From NCBI RefSeq assembly GCF_003696205.1, contig NZ_RFFI01000013.1:1-49738 (forward strand): DNA of 49,738 nucleotides. The letters are read 5' to 3'. This document shows, piece after piece, positions 1-7,631 of this stretch (position 1 is the first letter of the stretch; each line of letters begins with the position of its first letter). Under the pieces are notes generated by a model. It had not been told where the DNA came from and did not search any database. It saw only the letters and a program-made list of their open reading frames with translations. Made by a program: the position numbers and the translations under genes. The stretch comes from Cellulomonas triticagri (GTDB taxonomy: Bacteria; Actinomycetota; Actinomycetes; Actinomycetales; Cellulomonadaceae).

Positions 1-1
1 G

Positions 2-103
2 CTGACCGACATGAAGGCGCTGCTCGCCGACGTGGGCCGGGCCGTGTCGACCTCTGGTGAGGACTACCAGTCCACCGAGCGGTCCAACGCCGCGCGCTGG
101 TGA
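2..103 (+). CDS. C-terminal end of a WXG100 (ESAT-6-like) protein, partial
   Basis: The window opens inside this gene; only the last 33 codons and the TGA are visible. The peptide is one amphipathic helix (LTDMKALLADVGRAVSTSG) followed by EDYQSTERSNAARW. The YQSTE segment fits the YxxxD/E export signal of type VII secretion substrates, and its place after the second helix is where that signal lies in WXG100 proteins. The mycosin gene 500 bases downstream supports this reading. In known systems such proteins are exported as helical-hairpin dimers through the ESX membrane channel. The WXG turn itself lies upstream of the window, so the assignment rests on the C-terminal signal and context. Confidence 0.7.
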   Translation: MTDMKALLADVGRAVSTSGEDYQSTERSNAARW

Positions 104-109
104 ACCACC

Positions 110-132
110 CACCCCGGGCACTGCCCGGGGTG
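110..132 (+). terminator. GC-rich hairpin after the WXG100 gene
   Basis: CACCCCGGGCA and TGCCCGGGGTG form perfect 11-base arms around a single central C, starting 6 bases after the stop codon. There is no T-tract, so it may slow or attenuate transcription, or stabilise the esx mRNA end, rather than terminate strictly. Confidence 0.5.
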
Positions 133-143
133 CACAGCACGAC

Positions 144-195
144 CCGCGCGGTCGCGCCCCCTCGCTCGCAGGTGAGGACGGGCGCGACCGCGCGG
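144..195. repeat. 16-bp perfect inverted repeat upstream of the next gene
   Basis: Arms CCGCGCGGTCGCGCCC (144-159) and GGGCGCGACCGCGCGG (180-195) are exact reverse complements around a 20-base loop. It directly follows the hairpin at 110-132 and ends about 50 bases before the start at 247. In RNA it would be a very stable stem. Two tandem hairpins suggest attenuation or RNA processing between the abundant WXG100 protein and the downstream ESX genes; that role is inferred. Confidence 0.55.
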
Positions 196-246
196 TCATC
201 GCGTCGCAGGGGGCGACGCGTCACGAACTCACGCGGAGGACAGCAC

Positions 247-618
247 GTGGCAGGGGACGTCGAGCTCAACGTCGCGGTGGTCGACGGCAACATCAACCGG
301 CTGATGCAGTTGCACGACCTCGTCGACCAGCTCGAGATCCGGCTGTCCAGCATCCGCGACCGGCAGGGGGCCGGGGTCTGGACTTCCATGCCGGAGGTCG
401 CCACGTTCCGGAGCCGGTACCGCAACGCGATCGTCCAGGCCGAGGACGAGCTCGTGTGGTTGCGCGGACAGCTCGAAGACGCACGGCAGGCGCTCGAGGG
501 CAGCCTGCGCTCCCACCAGCTCCAGGACGAGGCCGTCGAGCAGCGGCTCACCGCTCTCGCCGCCCGGGTGGACGGTGGGACCCCGTTGTCCTCCAGCAGC
601 TCGAGGTCGTTCGGATGA
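247..618 (+). CDS. Small helical ESX-locus protein
   Basis: A 123-residue protein. The GTG at 247 is chosen because GGAGGA sits 6 bases upstream and nothing further upstream looks coding. Residues 15-45 and 60-110 are predicted from composition to be long charged helices (heptad-like leucines, many Asp/Glu/Arg/Gln), with a short turn containing GVWTSMPEVATF between them. That helix-turn-helix layout with a Trp in the turn resembles WXG100-type proteins, but a clean WxG is absent. The stop overlaps the mycosin ATG by four bases (ATGA), so the two are translationally coupled. It could be a secreted partner or a chaperone of the type VII system. No named family was recognised. Confidence 0.75.
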   Translation: MAGDVELNVAVVDGNINRLMQLHDLVDQLEIRLSSIRDRQGAGVWTSMPEVATFRSRYRNAIVQAEDELVWLRGQLEDARQALEGSLRSHQLQDEAVEQRLTALAARVDGGTPLSSSSSRSFG

Positions 619-1901
619 GCCGGGCATTCCAGCGGATCGCGATGCCCGCGGGCGCCGCGCTCCTCGTCGCCCTTGCCGCCGCTCCGTCCGCAGCGGCGGC
701 CCCCGACGACGCCCCCGGACTCTGGTACTACACGCAGCCCGGGCTCGAGCAGGTGCACGAGCGGACGACCGGCGAGGGCATCACGATCGCGATGCTCGAC
801 ACCGCGATCAACCCCGACGTTCCCGAGCTCGTCGGAACCGGCCTGGAGGTCCACGAGCCGAGCTACTGCGCAGCTTCGGAGGGTGGGCCTGCCCTGCCCG
901 CGACGACGACCGGACCGCTCGCCCAGCACGCGACGAGCATCGCATCGATGCTGGTCGGCAGCGGAAACGGTGTGGACGGCCAGCCAGGGGTCCGTGGCGT
1001 GGCGCCCGGAGCGAAGCTGATCGCGTTCGCCAACCTCAGCATCGCTGAGGACAGGGCCTGCCTCGCGACCGCCGACCAGGTCGGCACCCGCGCCGCGGCT
1101 GTCTCCTTCCGCGACGCCGTCGCGTCCGGGGCCAACATCATCAACGTCTCCGCGACGCTGGACATGGATACCGACGACTACGTCGCAGCTCTCCGTGAGG
1201 GCGTGATCGTCGTCGGTGCGGCGGGGAACACCGGCGGGATTGTCACCGGCTGGCCCGCGACGCTGAACGGTGCCGTGGCCGTGGGCACCGCCCGTCCGGA
1301 CATGACCCTCGATCCGGGAAGCCCGAGCGGGCCGGAGCTCGGAGTCATCGCTCCGGGCGCTGAGGTCCGCTGCCTCGACGGCACGTTCGCCACGTACGCG
1401 TACTGCACAGGGTCGTCTCAGGCGACGGCTTACGTGTCGGGCGCACTGGCTCTCGTCTGGTCCGCGTACCCGGACGCCACGGCGAACCAGATCCTGCAGT
1501 CGCTCGTCCGCAACACCGACGGTGAGGCCGAGCACGAGCCTGTTCACGACGAGAGCTGGGGCTACGGGGCCGTCAACGTGCGGCTCATGCTCGAGTCCGA
1601 CCCGACCTCGTACCCGGACGTCAACCCGTTCATCCGCACCGGGCCCGACGAGATCCCCTCGGCCTCGGCGCTCCTCGCGGAGACGGCACCGGAGGCCCCG
1701 GCGAACCCCGCTCCGAACAGCGACGCTCCGAGCACCGACGACCCCCAGGAAGCCGGACTTCCGGGAGGGGTGATCACGGCCGTCGCAGTCGTCGTGCTCC
1801 TCGCGCTCGTCGTCGCCGGCGTACTGCTGGTGCGCCGCCGGTCCGCGACGGCACCGACCCACCACGCACCGTCGACCGACCGAGGGGGACACCGTGGGTG
1901 A
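615..1901 (+). CDS. mycP: Mycosin-like subtilisin protease (type VII secretion)
   Basis: A 428-residue S8-family serine protease of the MycP type, a membrane-anchored extracytoplasmic component of type VII secretion systems. An N-terminal signal sequence (1-33, ending SAAAA) precedes the protease fold. The visible triad is Asp in AMLDTAINP (about 61), His in LAQHATSIASML (about 105) and Ser in TGSSQATAYVSG (about 267), with the oxyanion Asn in VGAAGNTGG. The His and Ser blocks deviate from the usual GHGT and GTSxAAP, so activity may be reduced or atypical; several mycosins tolerate such changes. A Pro/Ala linker leads to one C-terminal membrane helix (about 386-410) and an RRR stop-transfer. 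The ATG overlaps the previous stop by four bases. A decayed copy of its 3' end lies at 3514-3867. Confidence 0.88.
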   Translation: MSRAFQRIAMPAGAALLVALAAAPSAAAAPDDAPGLWYYTQPGLEQVHERTTGEGITIAMLDTAINPDVPELVGTGLEVHEPSYCAASEGGPALPATTTGPLAQHATSIASMLVGSGNGVDGQPGVRGVAPGAKLIAFANLSIAEDRACLATADQVGTRAAAVSFRDAVASGANIINVSATLDMDTDDYVAALREGVIVVGAAGNTGGIVTGWPATLNGAVAVGTARPDMTLDPGSPSGPELGVIAPGAEVRCLDGTFATYAYCTGSSQATAYVSGALALVWSAYPDATANQILQSLVRNTDGEAEHEPVHDESWGYGAVNVRLMLESDPTSYPDVNPFIRTGPDEIPSASALLAETAPEAPANPAPNSDAPSTDDPQEAGLPGGVITAVAVVVLLALVVAGVLLVRRRSATAPTHHAPSTDRGGHRG

Positions 1902-3372
1902 CCGCGCGGACGCTCTGAAGCTCAGCCTGCACGCCGACCTCAACGCGATGGACGCGACGAGCCGCGACCTCGCGGCCGCGGCCGACGACGTGATCGCCAC
2001 GGCACGGTCCCTGTCGGGGGTGAAGGACAAGCTCGGCATGGGCGGTCTCAGCGGGGACGCGGCGAGTGCCCGGATCGCGAGCATCGCTGGCGACATCAAA
2101 GGGCTCGCCCAGTACCTCGATGGCCTCCAGGCGGTCGCGGACGAGTCCCAGCGGGCGATCATCGCTGCCCAGCGGTCGTACCGGGATCTCCCCGACGGCG
2201 AGATGAGCTGGGCGGAGCGTGCCGCGTTCACCGCCGGAGGCGCGGTCGTCATGGGGCCGGCCGGCGCGGTCGGTGGCACGCTCGCCGCGAACACGCTGTC
2301 GGACCGACGTGAGCAGGCTCGTGAGCGAGAGGCCTCGCGCGCCCTGAGGTCGCTGGAGTCGGGCCTGGGCGCCATCACGATGCCGCGGATCTCTCGCGGT
2401 GGGATCGACCCGATCCCGCAGCCGCCGGTCCCCGAACCGCCGACCCCGCAGGGCGGCTCCACGTCGACCCGCACCCGCTCCGGCGACTGGAACGTCCGCG
2501 GCACGACCCCGACCGGGGGCGGGGTCACCTCGGTGCCCGCGTCGCCCGCCGTCGCTCCCACCTCGCCTGGCTGGCAGCCCCCGGTCTCGAGCGGGATCGA
2601 CACCGGGCTCGGCGGTGGGTCAGGCTCCGGATCCGCAGGCCCCGGCAGCGGATCGGGCGTGGGTGTCGGGATCGGTTCCGGTCCGGGGAGCGGATCCGAC
2701 GGCGGCACCATCGGTGGAACGGTGCCGGGTCGTGGTGACGGCAGCTCGTCGGACGGCGCCGTCGGTGGCACCGTTCCGGGAGGGAATGGTTCCGGCGGTG
2801 GGTTCCTCGGTGGTTCCGGTGGTCCCGGCGGTGCGGGCGCCGGCTCGGGTTCGCTCGGTGGCGTCGGTGCGGGTGGCATGGCCGGTGGCCTGGCCGTCGG
2901 TGGCGCGGCGCTCGGCGCGGCGGGCCTGAGTCGCCTGGTCGGCGGCGGAGCCGGTGCCGGGGGCTTCGGTGGCGCCGGGGCCGCGGGCGGTGGCTCGTTC
3001 GGTGGTGGCACGTTCGCCGCCGGCGGTGGTCACGGTGCGGGGGCTGCTGGTACCCAGCGGGGCGCGGCCGGGTCCGGCCTGTCCGGCTCGACATCGGCGC
3101 TCGGGCAGGGCTCGCAGACCGGCGCTGCCTCGGGTGCCGCGTCGGGTACGCGCTCCGGCAGCGGCATGATGGGCGGCCCCATGGGCGGTGGCGGTGGTGC
3201 CGGTGCGTCGAAGGACGCGAAGCGTCGTGCCTCGGGCGGGCTGCTCGCCCCGAACATCGACGTCGAGGAGGGTGCCGAGCGCCCTGACCTCGGCGCCGGT
3301 GCGGGTGCCGGTCGTCGTGACGCGCTGAACGCTCCGGTCGTCACCGCAGACGCTGCTGACGACGAGTGGTGA
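1894..3372 (+). CDS. Gly/Ser-rich type VII secretion-associated protein
   Basis: A 492-residue protein starting at a GTG that overlaps the mycosin stop by 8 bases, so it is co-translated with it. Residues 1-110 form Ala-rich helices like the WXG100/PPE-type helical heads, though no WxG was found. Residues 115-135 are a Gly/Ala hydrophobic patch. Residues 150-240 are Pro/Thr/Ser-rich. Residues 240-420 are almost entirely Gly, Ser and Ala in repeats such as GGSGPGGAG and GSGSGS. The tail is charged and acidic (PDLGAGAGAG, ADAADDEW). The layout resembles large ESX substrates with a helical export head and a low-complexity passenger. Function unknown; the repeat tract will be prone to slippage. 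Confidence 0.8.
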   Translation: MGDRADALKLSLHADLNAMDATSRDLAAAADDVIATARSLSGVKDKLGMGGLSGDAASARIASIAGDIKGLAQYLDGLQAVADESQRAIIAAQRSYRDLPDGEMSWAERAAFTAGGAVVMGPAGAVGGTLAANTLSDRREQAREREASRALRSLESGLGAITMPRISRGGIDPIPQPPVPEPPTPQGGSTSTRTRSGDWNVRGTTPTGGGVTSVPASPAVAPTSPGWQPPVSSGIDTGLGGGSGSGSAGPGSGSGVGVGIGSGPGSGSDGGTIGGTVPGRGDGSSSDGAVGGTVPGGNGSGGGFLGGSGGPGGAGAGSGSLGGVGAGGMAGGLAVGGAALGAAGLSRLVGGGAGAGGFGGAGAAGGGSFGGGTFAAGGGHGAGAAGTQRGAAGSGLSGSTSALGQGSQTGAASGAASGTRSGSGMMGGPMGGGGGAGASKDAKRRASGGLLAPNIDVEEGAERPDLGAGAGAGRRDALNAPVVTADAADDEW

Positions 3373-3867
3373 GTGCTCGGCGACGGCGCGTGCGCCTGCC
3401 TCCAGCACCGTCGCCGGTCCGGTACTGGGGCTCCGCCGCGTCACCGAGGTCACCCCAGGACCTCGCGGAGTCTTGCGGAGATCCATCTGCTCCGCGACTG
3501 CCCGGCGCAGCGGTGGGGGTTCGGACAGCTCATCGTCAGGCAGATGCTGGACCTCGAGCCCACGAGCTTCCCGGACACCAGCCCGTTTCTTGACGACCCG
3601 GACAACTTCCCCGCCGCGGAGAAGGTCACCGGCGACGCGTCAGCGAACGAGCAGTCATCGACGGAGGCCCCGCCGTTCGCGGCTCCCGAACCTGGCGTCG
3701 AGCCTGACGAGGATGCCTCCACCTCGTCGTTGCTGTGGCTCGTGGGCGGGGCCGGTGTCGTTCTCGTCATCGCGCTCGCGGTCGTGGTCGCCACGCAGCG
3801 GCGCACCAGGACCCGCGTGACGGCCACGGGTCATCGCGACACCGACCACGGAGGGAACCATGGGTAG
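3373..3867 (+). pseudogene. Decayed mycosin fragment (C-terminal end only)
   Basis: From 3514 this frame reads WGFGQLIVRQMLDLEP then TSFPDTSPFLDDPDNFP, which lines up with WGYGAVNVRLMLESDP and TSYPDVNPFIRTGPDEIP of the mycosin at 615-1901. An acidic linker, a membrane helix (LLWLVGGAGVVLVIALAVVV) and a basic RRTRTR tail follow, as in the intact gene. Nothing corresponding to the signal peptide or the Asp/His/Ser blocks is present. The stretch 3373-3513 has no mycosin similarity and no good start. This looks like a segmental duplication of the mycP 3' end that lost its protease domain. It could in principle still make a small tail-anchored protein, but no convincing ribosome site was found. 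Confidence 0.72.
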
Positions 3868-3922
3868 CCAGGCAGGTCGCCTCGGGCGATCTTTCGAGGC
3901 CGTGGGGGTACGGCTCCGGTGA
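3860..3922 (+). pseudogene. 20-codon remnant after the mycosin fragment
   Basis: ATG with GGAGGG 5 bases upstream encodes MGSQAGRLGRSFEAVGVRLR and stops. It overlaps the mycosin fragment stop by 8 bases, exactly as the Gly-rich gene (MGDRADAL) overlaps the intact mycosin by 8 bases. It therefore probably marks the start of a second copy of the downstream gene, now truncated. Its TGA overlaps the next GTG (GTGA), so it may still serve as a translational lead-in. Confidence 0.4.
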
Positions 3923-4740
3923 CCGCGGCTTCCGACGTCTCAGACGGGCTCAGCCGGGTCCGCGAGCGTGCCACGGTCGTGGGGCTGATCGCGTTCGGCG
4001 TCCTCCTGGTGGTAGCCGGACGGGCCGAGATCTCCGCGATCGTCGTCGGGGCGTGGCTCGCCGCTGTCGGCGTGCTGCTGCAGGTCGGCCGGGTCCTGCG
4101 GGACCGCGAGGTCCGCGGGACCGGTCGCCGCGGCCGGATCGCGACCCGCACGCTGGCCGGCGAGCCGGCGACCGTCCTGCACGAGCACCCCGGCCGCCAC
4201 GTGTTCGCCGCCGCGTTCTCCGCACTGGCGGCCGCTCCGTTCGTCGCGATCCTGCTCGTCTCCGCGCCTGGGGACGCGGAGACCGGTAGTAGCGAGCTCG
4301 CCGGGGTCGTGGTGCTCCTGGTGGTGCTGCTCGTGCCGGTCGCGATCGTCGTCGGCGGTCAGATGCGCCGGGCTCTCCGCGCCGGGATCTGGCTGACGCC
4401 GGCCGCCTTGGTGGTGCGCGAGCGCGACGTGGAGAGCCGGGTGCGGTGGAGCGACATCCGCTGGGTGCCCGACCAGCACCACCCGGCAGGCCCGATCTGG
4501 GTCATGGTCGGGGACGAGGCGGCGGTGACGGTCGCCGCCCGCCGACGGCGGGACCGGACGCTCCGTGCGAAGCTCCGCGGCGTGCCGATCCGGACCGGCA
4601 TGTACGCGCTCGACGCGCCCGAGCTCGTCGCGCTCCTGCGTTCGTGCCAGCAGCCGGGCGTCGCCGCGCGGCTGGGGTCGGACGCCGGGCTGGCGCTGGT
4701 GCGCGGTGCGCGCCGGGTCGGGCCGGTGATCGCGCCGTGA
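3919..4740 (+). CDS. Four-helix membrane protein with PH-like C-terminal region
   Basis: A 273-residue protein. Hydrophobic segments lie at about 20-37, 40-57 (a hairpin), 94-115 and 128-150 (a second hairpin). The C-terminal part (about 160-240) has the look of a bacterial PH/YcxB-like domain: GIWLTPAALVVRERDV, VRWSDIRWVPD, then a beta-rich stretch and a final basic helix. Such proteins are common, poorly characterised envelope proteins of actinobacteria. The GTG at 3919 overlaps a short upstream frame by four bases. It ends the plus-strand ESX group and is convergent with the sugar transporter operon. No catalytic motif seen. Confidence 0.75.
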   Translation: MTAASDVSDGLSRVRERATVVGLIAFGVLLVVAGRAEISAIVVGAWLAAVGVLLQVGRVLRDREVRGTGRRGRIATRTLAGEPATVLHEHPGRHVFAAAFSALAAAPFVAILLVSAPGDAETGSSELAGVVVLLVVLLVPVAIVVGGQMRRALRAGIWLTPAALVVRERDVESRVRWSDIRWVPDQHHPAGPIWVMVGDEAAVTVAARRRRDRTLRAKLRGVPIRTGMYALDAPELVALLRSCQQPGVAARLGSDAGLALVRGARRVGPVIAP

Positions 4741-5006
4741 CCGCCGGGCGGTGCTCCGCCTCGATGCATCGGTGCGCGCCACGCACGAGCGACGGGCATC
4801 CGCGTGACTGGGTACCCGAACCCGCACCTACGCTCGATCGCGTGCGCGTGATCGACGGCAGCCTGGGCTCCTTCGCCGCGGCGGTGGTGTCCGCGACCGA
4901 CGGGGTCGACCCCAGCGCCCTGAGCTCCGCACACGTCAGCTCGCTGGCGCAAGCCCGCGTGGGGTCGAGGCGCGATCGCTGAGCTGGCGTGAGGGTCGCG
5001 CAGCGC
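4741..5006. other. Intergenic region with a doubtful short frame
   Basis: A leaderless-looking GTG at 4842, 11 bases after TACGCT, opens 46 codons (VRVIDGSLGSFAAAVVSATD and on) to a TGA at 4982. The peptide resembles an N-terminal fragment of a longer protein rather than a complete one. No ribosome site and no known family; it may be a truncated remnant. Nothing else was recognised here. Confidence 0.3.
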
Positions 5007-5042
5007 GCGAGGGGCGGACCCCCGACAGGGCCCGCCCCTCGC
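5007..5042. terminator. Bidirectional terminator hairpin
   Basis: GCGAGGGGCGG (5007-5017) pairs perfectly with CCGCCCCTCGC (5032-5042) across a 14-base loop. It lies between two convergent genes, as expected for a shared terminator; T-tracts are lacking, as is usual at this G+C. Confidence 0.65.
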
Positions 5043-5065
5043 CTCGACCGCGAACCCCCGCAGCG

Positions 5066-6175
5066 TCAGCCCTGCGTCAGCGGCGCCAGCGTGTCGTCGT
5101 CCTTGTACACGTCGGCCGCGTTCTCCTTGGTCACGATCACCGGCGTCAGCAGGAACGACGGCACGACCTTGACGCCGTTGTCGTACGACTCGGTGTCGTT
5201 GATCTCCGGGTCCTCGCCCTTCTGCAGCGCCTGGATCTCCTTGATCGTCTGCGCCACCAGCTCGCGGGTGTCCTTGTAGATCGTCGAGTACTGCTCGCCG
5301 GCCATGATCGACTTCACGGACTCGACCTCGGAGTCCTGGCCGGTGACGACGGGGGTCTCCTTGCCGGCCTGCGACACGGACGTGAGCGCCGCGCGGCCGA
5401 GGGTGTCGTTCGGCGACAGCACGCCGTCGAGCTCGGCCGAGCCGTACGAGCCGGCCAGGATCGTGTCCATGCGCTTCTGCGCGTTCTCGGCCTTCCAGCC
5501 CTGCGTGGCGACCTGCTCGAACGAGGTCTGACCGGAGACGACCACGAGGGTGCCGTCGTCGATCTTCGGCTGCAGGATGCTCATGGCGCCCTCGAAGAAC
5601 GGCGTCGAGTTGGCGTCGTCCGGCGAGCCGGCGATCAGCTCGATGTTGTACGGGCCCTCGCCCTTGCGCTCGGCGAGGCCCTGCAGCAGCGCCTCGCCCT
5701 GCAGGACGCCGACCTGGTAGTTGTCGAACGCCACGTACATGTCGACGGCCTCGGTGTTCTTCACCAGCCGGTCGTAGGCGATGACGTGGGCGCCGGAGTC
5801 GACCGCCGCCTCGAGCTGGGAGCCCAGCTGCGAGCCGTCGATCGCGCCGACGACGATGACGCTGGCGCCCTGCTCGGTCATGGCCTGGATCTGGTTCTGC
5901 TGCTCGGTCACGCCGCTGTTCGCGAACTGCACGATCGGGTTGAACCCGGCCTCGGTCAGCCCGTCCTTGAACAGCTGCTCGGCGAGCACCCAGTTCTCCG
6001 ACGTCTTCTGCGGCAGGGCGACGCCGATGGTGGCGTCGGCCGCGAAGCCGCCGCCGCTCTCGGACGACCCGGCGGTCTCCTCGGTGGACGAACCGCCACG
6101 CTCGGACGAGCAGCCGGACAGGAGCAGTGCTCCGGCGGCCCCGGCGGCGACCAGCGCCGCAGTCAGCTTCTTCAT
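5066..6175 (-). CDS. chvE: ChvE-family periplasmic-type sugar-binding lipoprotein
   Basis: A 369-residue substrate-binding protein of a multiple-monosaccharide ABC transporter. It begins MKKLTAALVAAGAAGALLL with lipobox LLLSGC, giving a lipid-anchored Cys at about 23 on the outer face of the membrane. The mature part is a type I periplasmic-binding fold of the ChvE/XylF group: ATIGVALPQKTSENWV, VTEQQNQIQAMTEQGA, VIAYDRLV, VAFDNYQVG, GSPDDANSTPFFEGAM, VLSPNDTLGRAAL and VTGQDSEVESV all fit that family. ChvE relatives bind xylose, arabinose, galactose or glucose; the exact ligand is not readable here. The ATG is preferred over an upstream GTG that would lie too close to the GAGGAAG ribosome site. 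Last gene of the mmsA-mmsB-chvE operon. Confidence 0.92.
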   Translation of the reverse strand: MKKLTAALVAAGAAGALLLSGCSSERGGSSTEETAGSSESGGGFAADATIGVALPQKTSENWVLAEQLFKDGLTEAGFNPIVQFANSGVTEQQNQIQAMTEQGASVIVVGAIDGSQLGSQLEAAVDSGAHVIAYDRLVKNTEAVDMYVAFDNYQVGVLQGEALLQGLAERKGEGPYNIELIAGSPDDANSTPFFEGAMSILQPKIDDGTLVVVSGQTSFEQVATQGWKAENAQKRMDTILAGSYGSAELDGVLSPNDTLGRAALTSVSQAGKETPVVTGQDSEVESVKSIMAGEQYSTIYKDTRELVAQTIKEIQALQKGEDPEINDTESYDNGVKVVPSFLLTPVIVTKENAADVYKDDDTLAPLTQG

Positions 6176-6303
6176 GGGTGATGTCACTCTTCCTCGGTTG
6201 GGCACCCGCCGTTGGGTGCGGTCGAGCGTCGTGCCGGGGTCGGCACGATGGAGAACAGGAGTCGGGATCGGGGCCGCGGCGGCCCCGGGGGAGGCGCCGG
6301 GCG

Positions 6304-7599
6304 TCAGCTCCGCGCGAGCGTCTCGTTCTGCGACACCGGCACCGCGCCGGTGCCCGCGTCGCTGTCGTCGGACCCGGGTCCCTCCGGCCGACCGCGCCGG
6401 GCGCCCTTCATCAGCAGCCCGACGATCGACGGCCGGCCCTGGACCTTGTTGTAGACGTCGAAGGCGACCGCGGCGAGCAGCACCAGGCCCTTGATCATCT
6501 GGGTGCTGTCGGAGCCGACGCCCATGAGCTGCAGGCCGTTGTTCAGCACGGCCATCACCAGGCCGCCGATGAGCGACCCGACGACGGTGCCGACGCCGCC
6601 GGAGACCGCCGCGCCGCCGATGAACACCGCGGCGATCGCGTCGAGCTCCCAGTTGGTGCCGTCGAACGGCCCGGACGCGGTGGACCGGCCGATGAAGACG
6701 ATGCCGGCCAGCGCCGCCAGCACGGACATGTTCATCATGACGAAGAAGTTGGTGCGGCGGATGTTGACGCCGGACAGCGCCGCCGCGACCTTGTTGCCGC
6801 CGACCGCGTACACGTGCCGGCCGGTGATCGTGCGGCTCGAGACGAAGCCGTACAGCAGGACCAGGACCCCGAGGATGACGCCGGAGACCGGGAACGAGGT
6901 GCCGACGCGGCCGCTGCCGAACAGCACCGTGGCGTAGGCGATGACCGCGCCGAGCGCGACCATCCGGGTCACCGACACCCACATCGGGACCGGGGTGCCG
7001 CCCAGGCGGCGGGCGGACCTGCGGCGCCGGAGCTCGCCGTAGACGACGCCCGCGACGGCGAGGATCCCGAGCAGCAGCGTCCAGTTGTTCAGCCCGGTGT
7101 TCGGGCCCCACTCGGGCAGGTAGCCGGCGCCGAGCGTCTGGATCTCCTTCGGGACCGGGACGGTGTTCGACTTGCCGATGTACTGGTTCGCCCCGCGGAA
7201 GAACATCATCCCGGCCAGGGTGGTGATGAACCCCGGGATGCCGACGTAGGCGACCCAGAACCCCTGCCAGGCGCCGATCGCCGCCCCGACCGCGAGGCCG
7301 AGCAGGATGCCCGCCCACCAGGGGATGCCCCAGTCCCGGATCGCCAGCGCCACGATGATGCCGACCACCGCGGCCACGGACCCGACCGACAGGTCGATGT
7401 GCCCGGCGATGATGACCAGCACCATGCCGATCGCCAGGATCAGCACGTACGAGTTGCCGTTGATGATGTTCTGCGCGTTGGTCGGCGTGAGCACCTTCCC
7501 GCCGGTCGCGATCTGGAAGATGATCACCAGCGCGATCAGCGCGAACACCATGCCGAACTGGCGGGCGCCGCCGCCGAACAGCTGCTTGAGAGACGTCAT
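6304..7599 (-). CDS. mmsB: Sugar ABC transporter permease (MmsB/GguB type)
   Basis: A 431-residue BPD_transp_2-type permease for monosaccharides. It starts MTSLKQLFGGGARQFGMV and has about ten hydrophobic segments. The family signature is plain: IIAGHIDLSVGSVAAVVG, VAYVGIPGFITTLAGMMF, YAVGGNKVAAALSGV and IAAVFIGGAAVSGGVGTVVG. The C-terminus is a charged Arg/Gly/Asp tail without structure. It sits 32 bases after the ATPase and about 130 bases before the binding protein. One permease gene is expected to supply a homodimer in this transporter class, so ATPase, permease and ChvE are sufficient for a complete importer. Confidence 0.92.
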   Translation of the reverse strand: MTSLKQLFGGGARQFGMVFALIALVIIFQIATGGKVLTPTNAQNIINGNSYVLILAIGMVLVIIAGHIDLSVGSVAAVVGIIVALAIRDWGIPWWAGILLGLAVGAAIGAWQGFWVAYVGIPGFITTLAGMMFFRGANQYIGKSNTVPVPKEIQTLGAGYLPEWGPNTGLNNWTLLLGILAVAGVVYGELRRRRSARRLGGTPVPMWVSVTRMVALGAVIAYATVLFGSGRVGTSFPVSGVILGVLVLLYGFVSSRTITGRHVYAVGGNKVAAALSGVNIRRTNFFVMMNMSVLAALAGIVFIGRSTASGPFDGTNWELDAIAAVFIGGAAVSGGVGTVVGSLIGGLVMAVLNNGLQLMGVGSDSTQMIKGLVLLAAVAFDVYNKVQGRPSIVGLLMKGARRGRPEGPGSDDSDAGTGAVPVSQNETLARS

Positions 7600-7631
7600 C
7601 GTCCGGTAGTCCTTCGTCGGGTTCCGCTGGA

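Noticed and set aside
2580..3230. Possible DNA tandem repeat tract in the Gly-rich gene
   Set aside because: It is low-complexity coding sequence in one open frame with synonymous variation, so it is better read as a protein linker than a separate repeat element.
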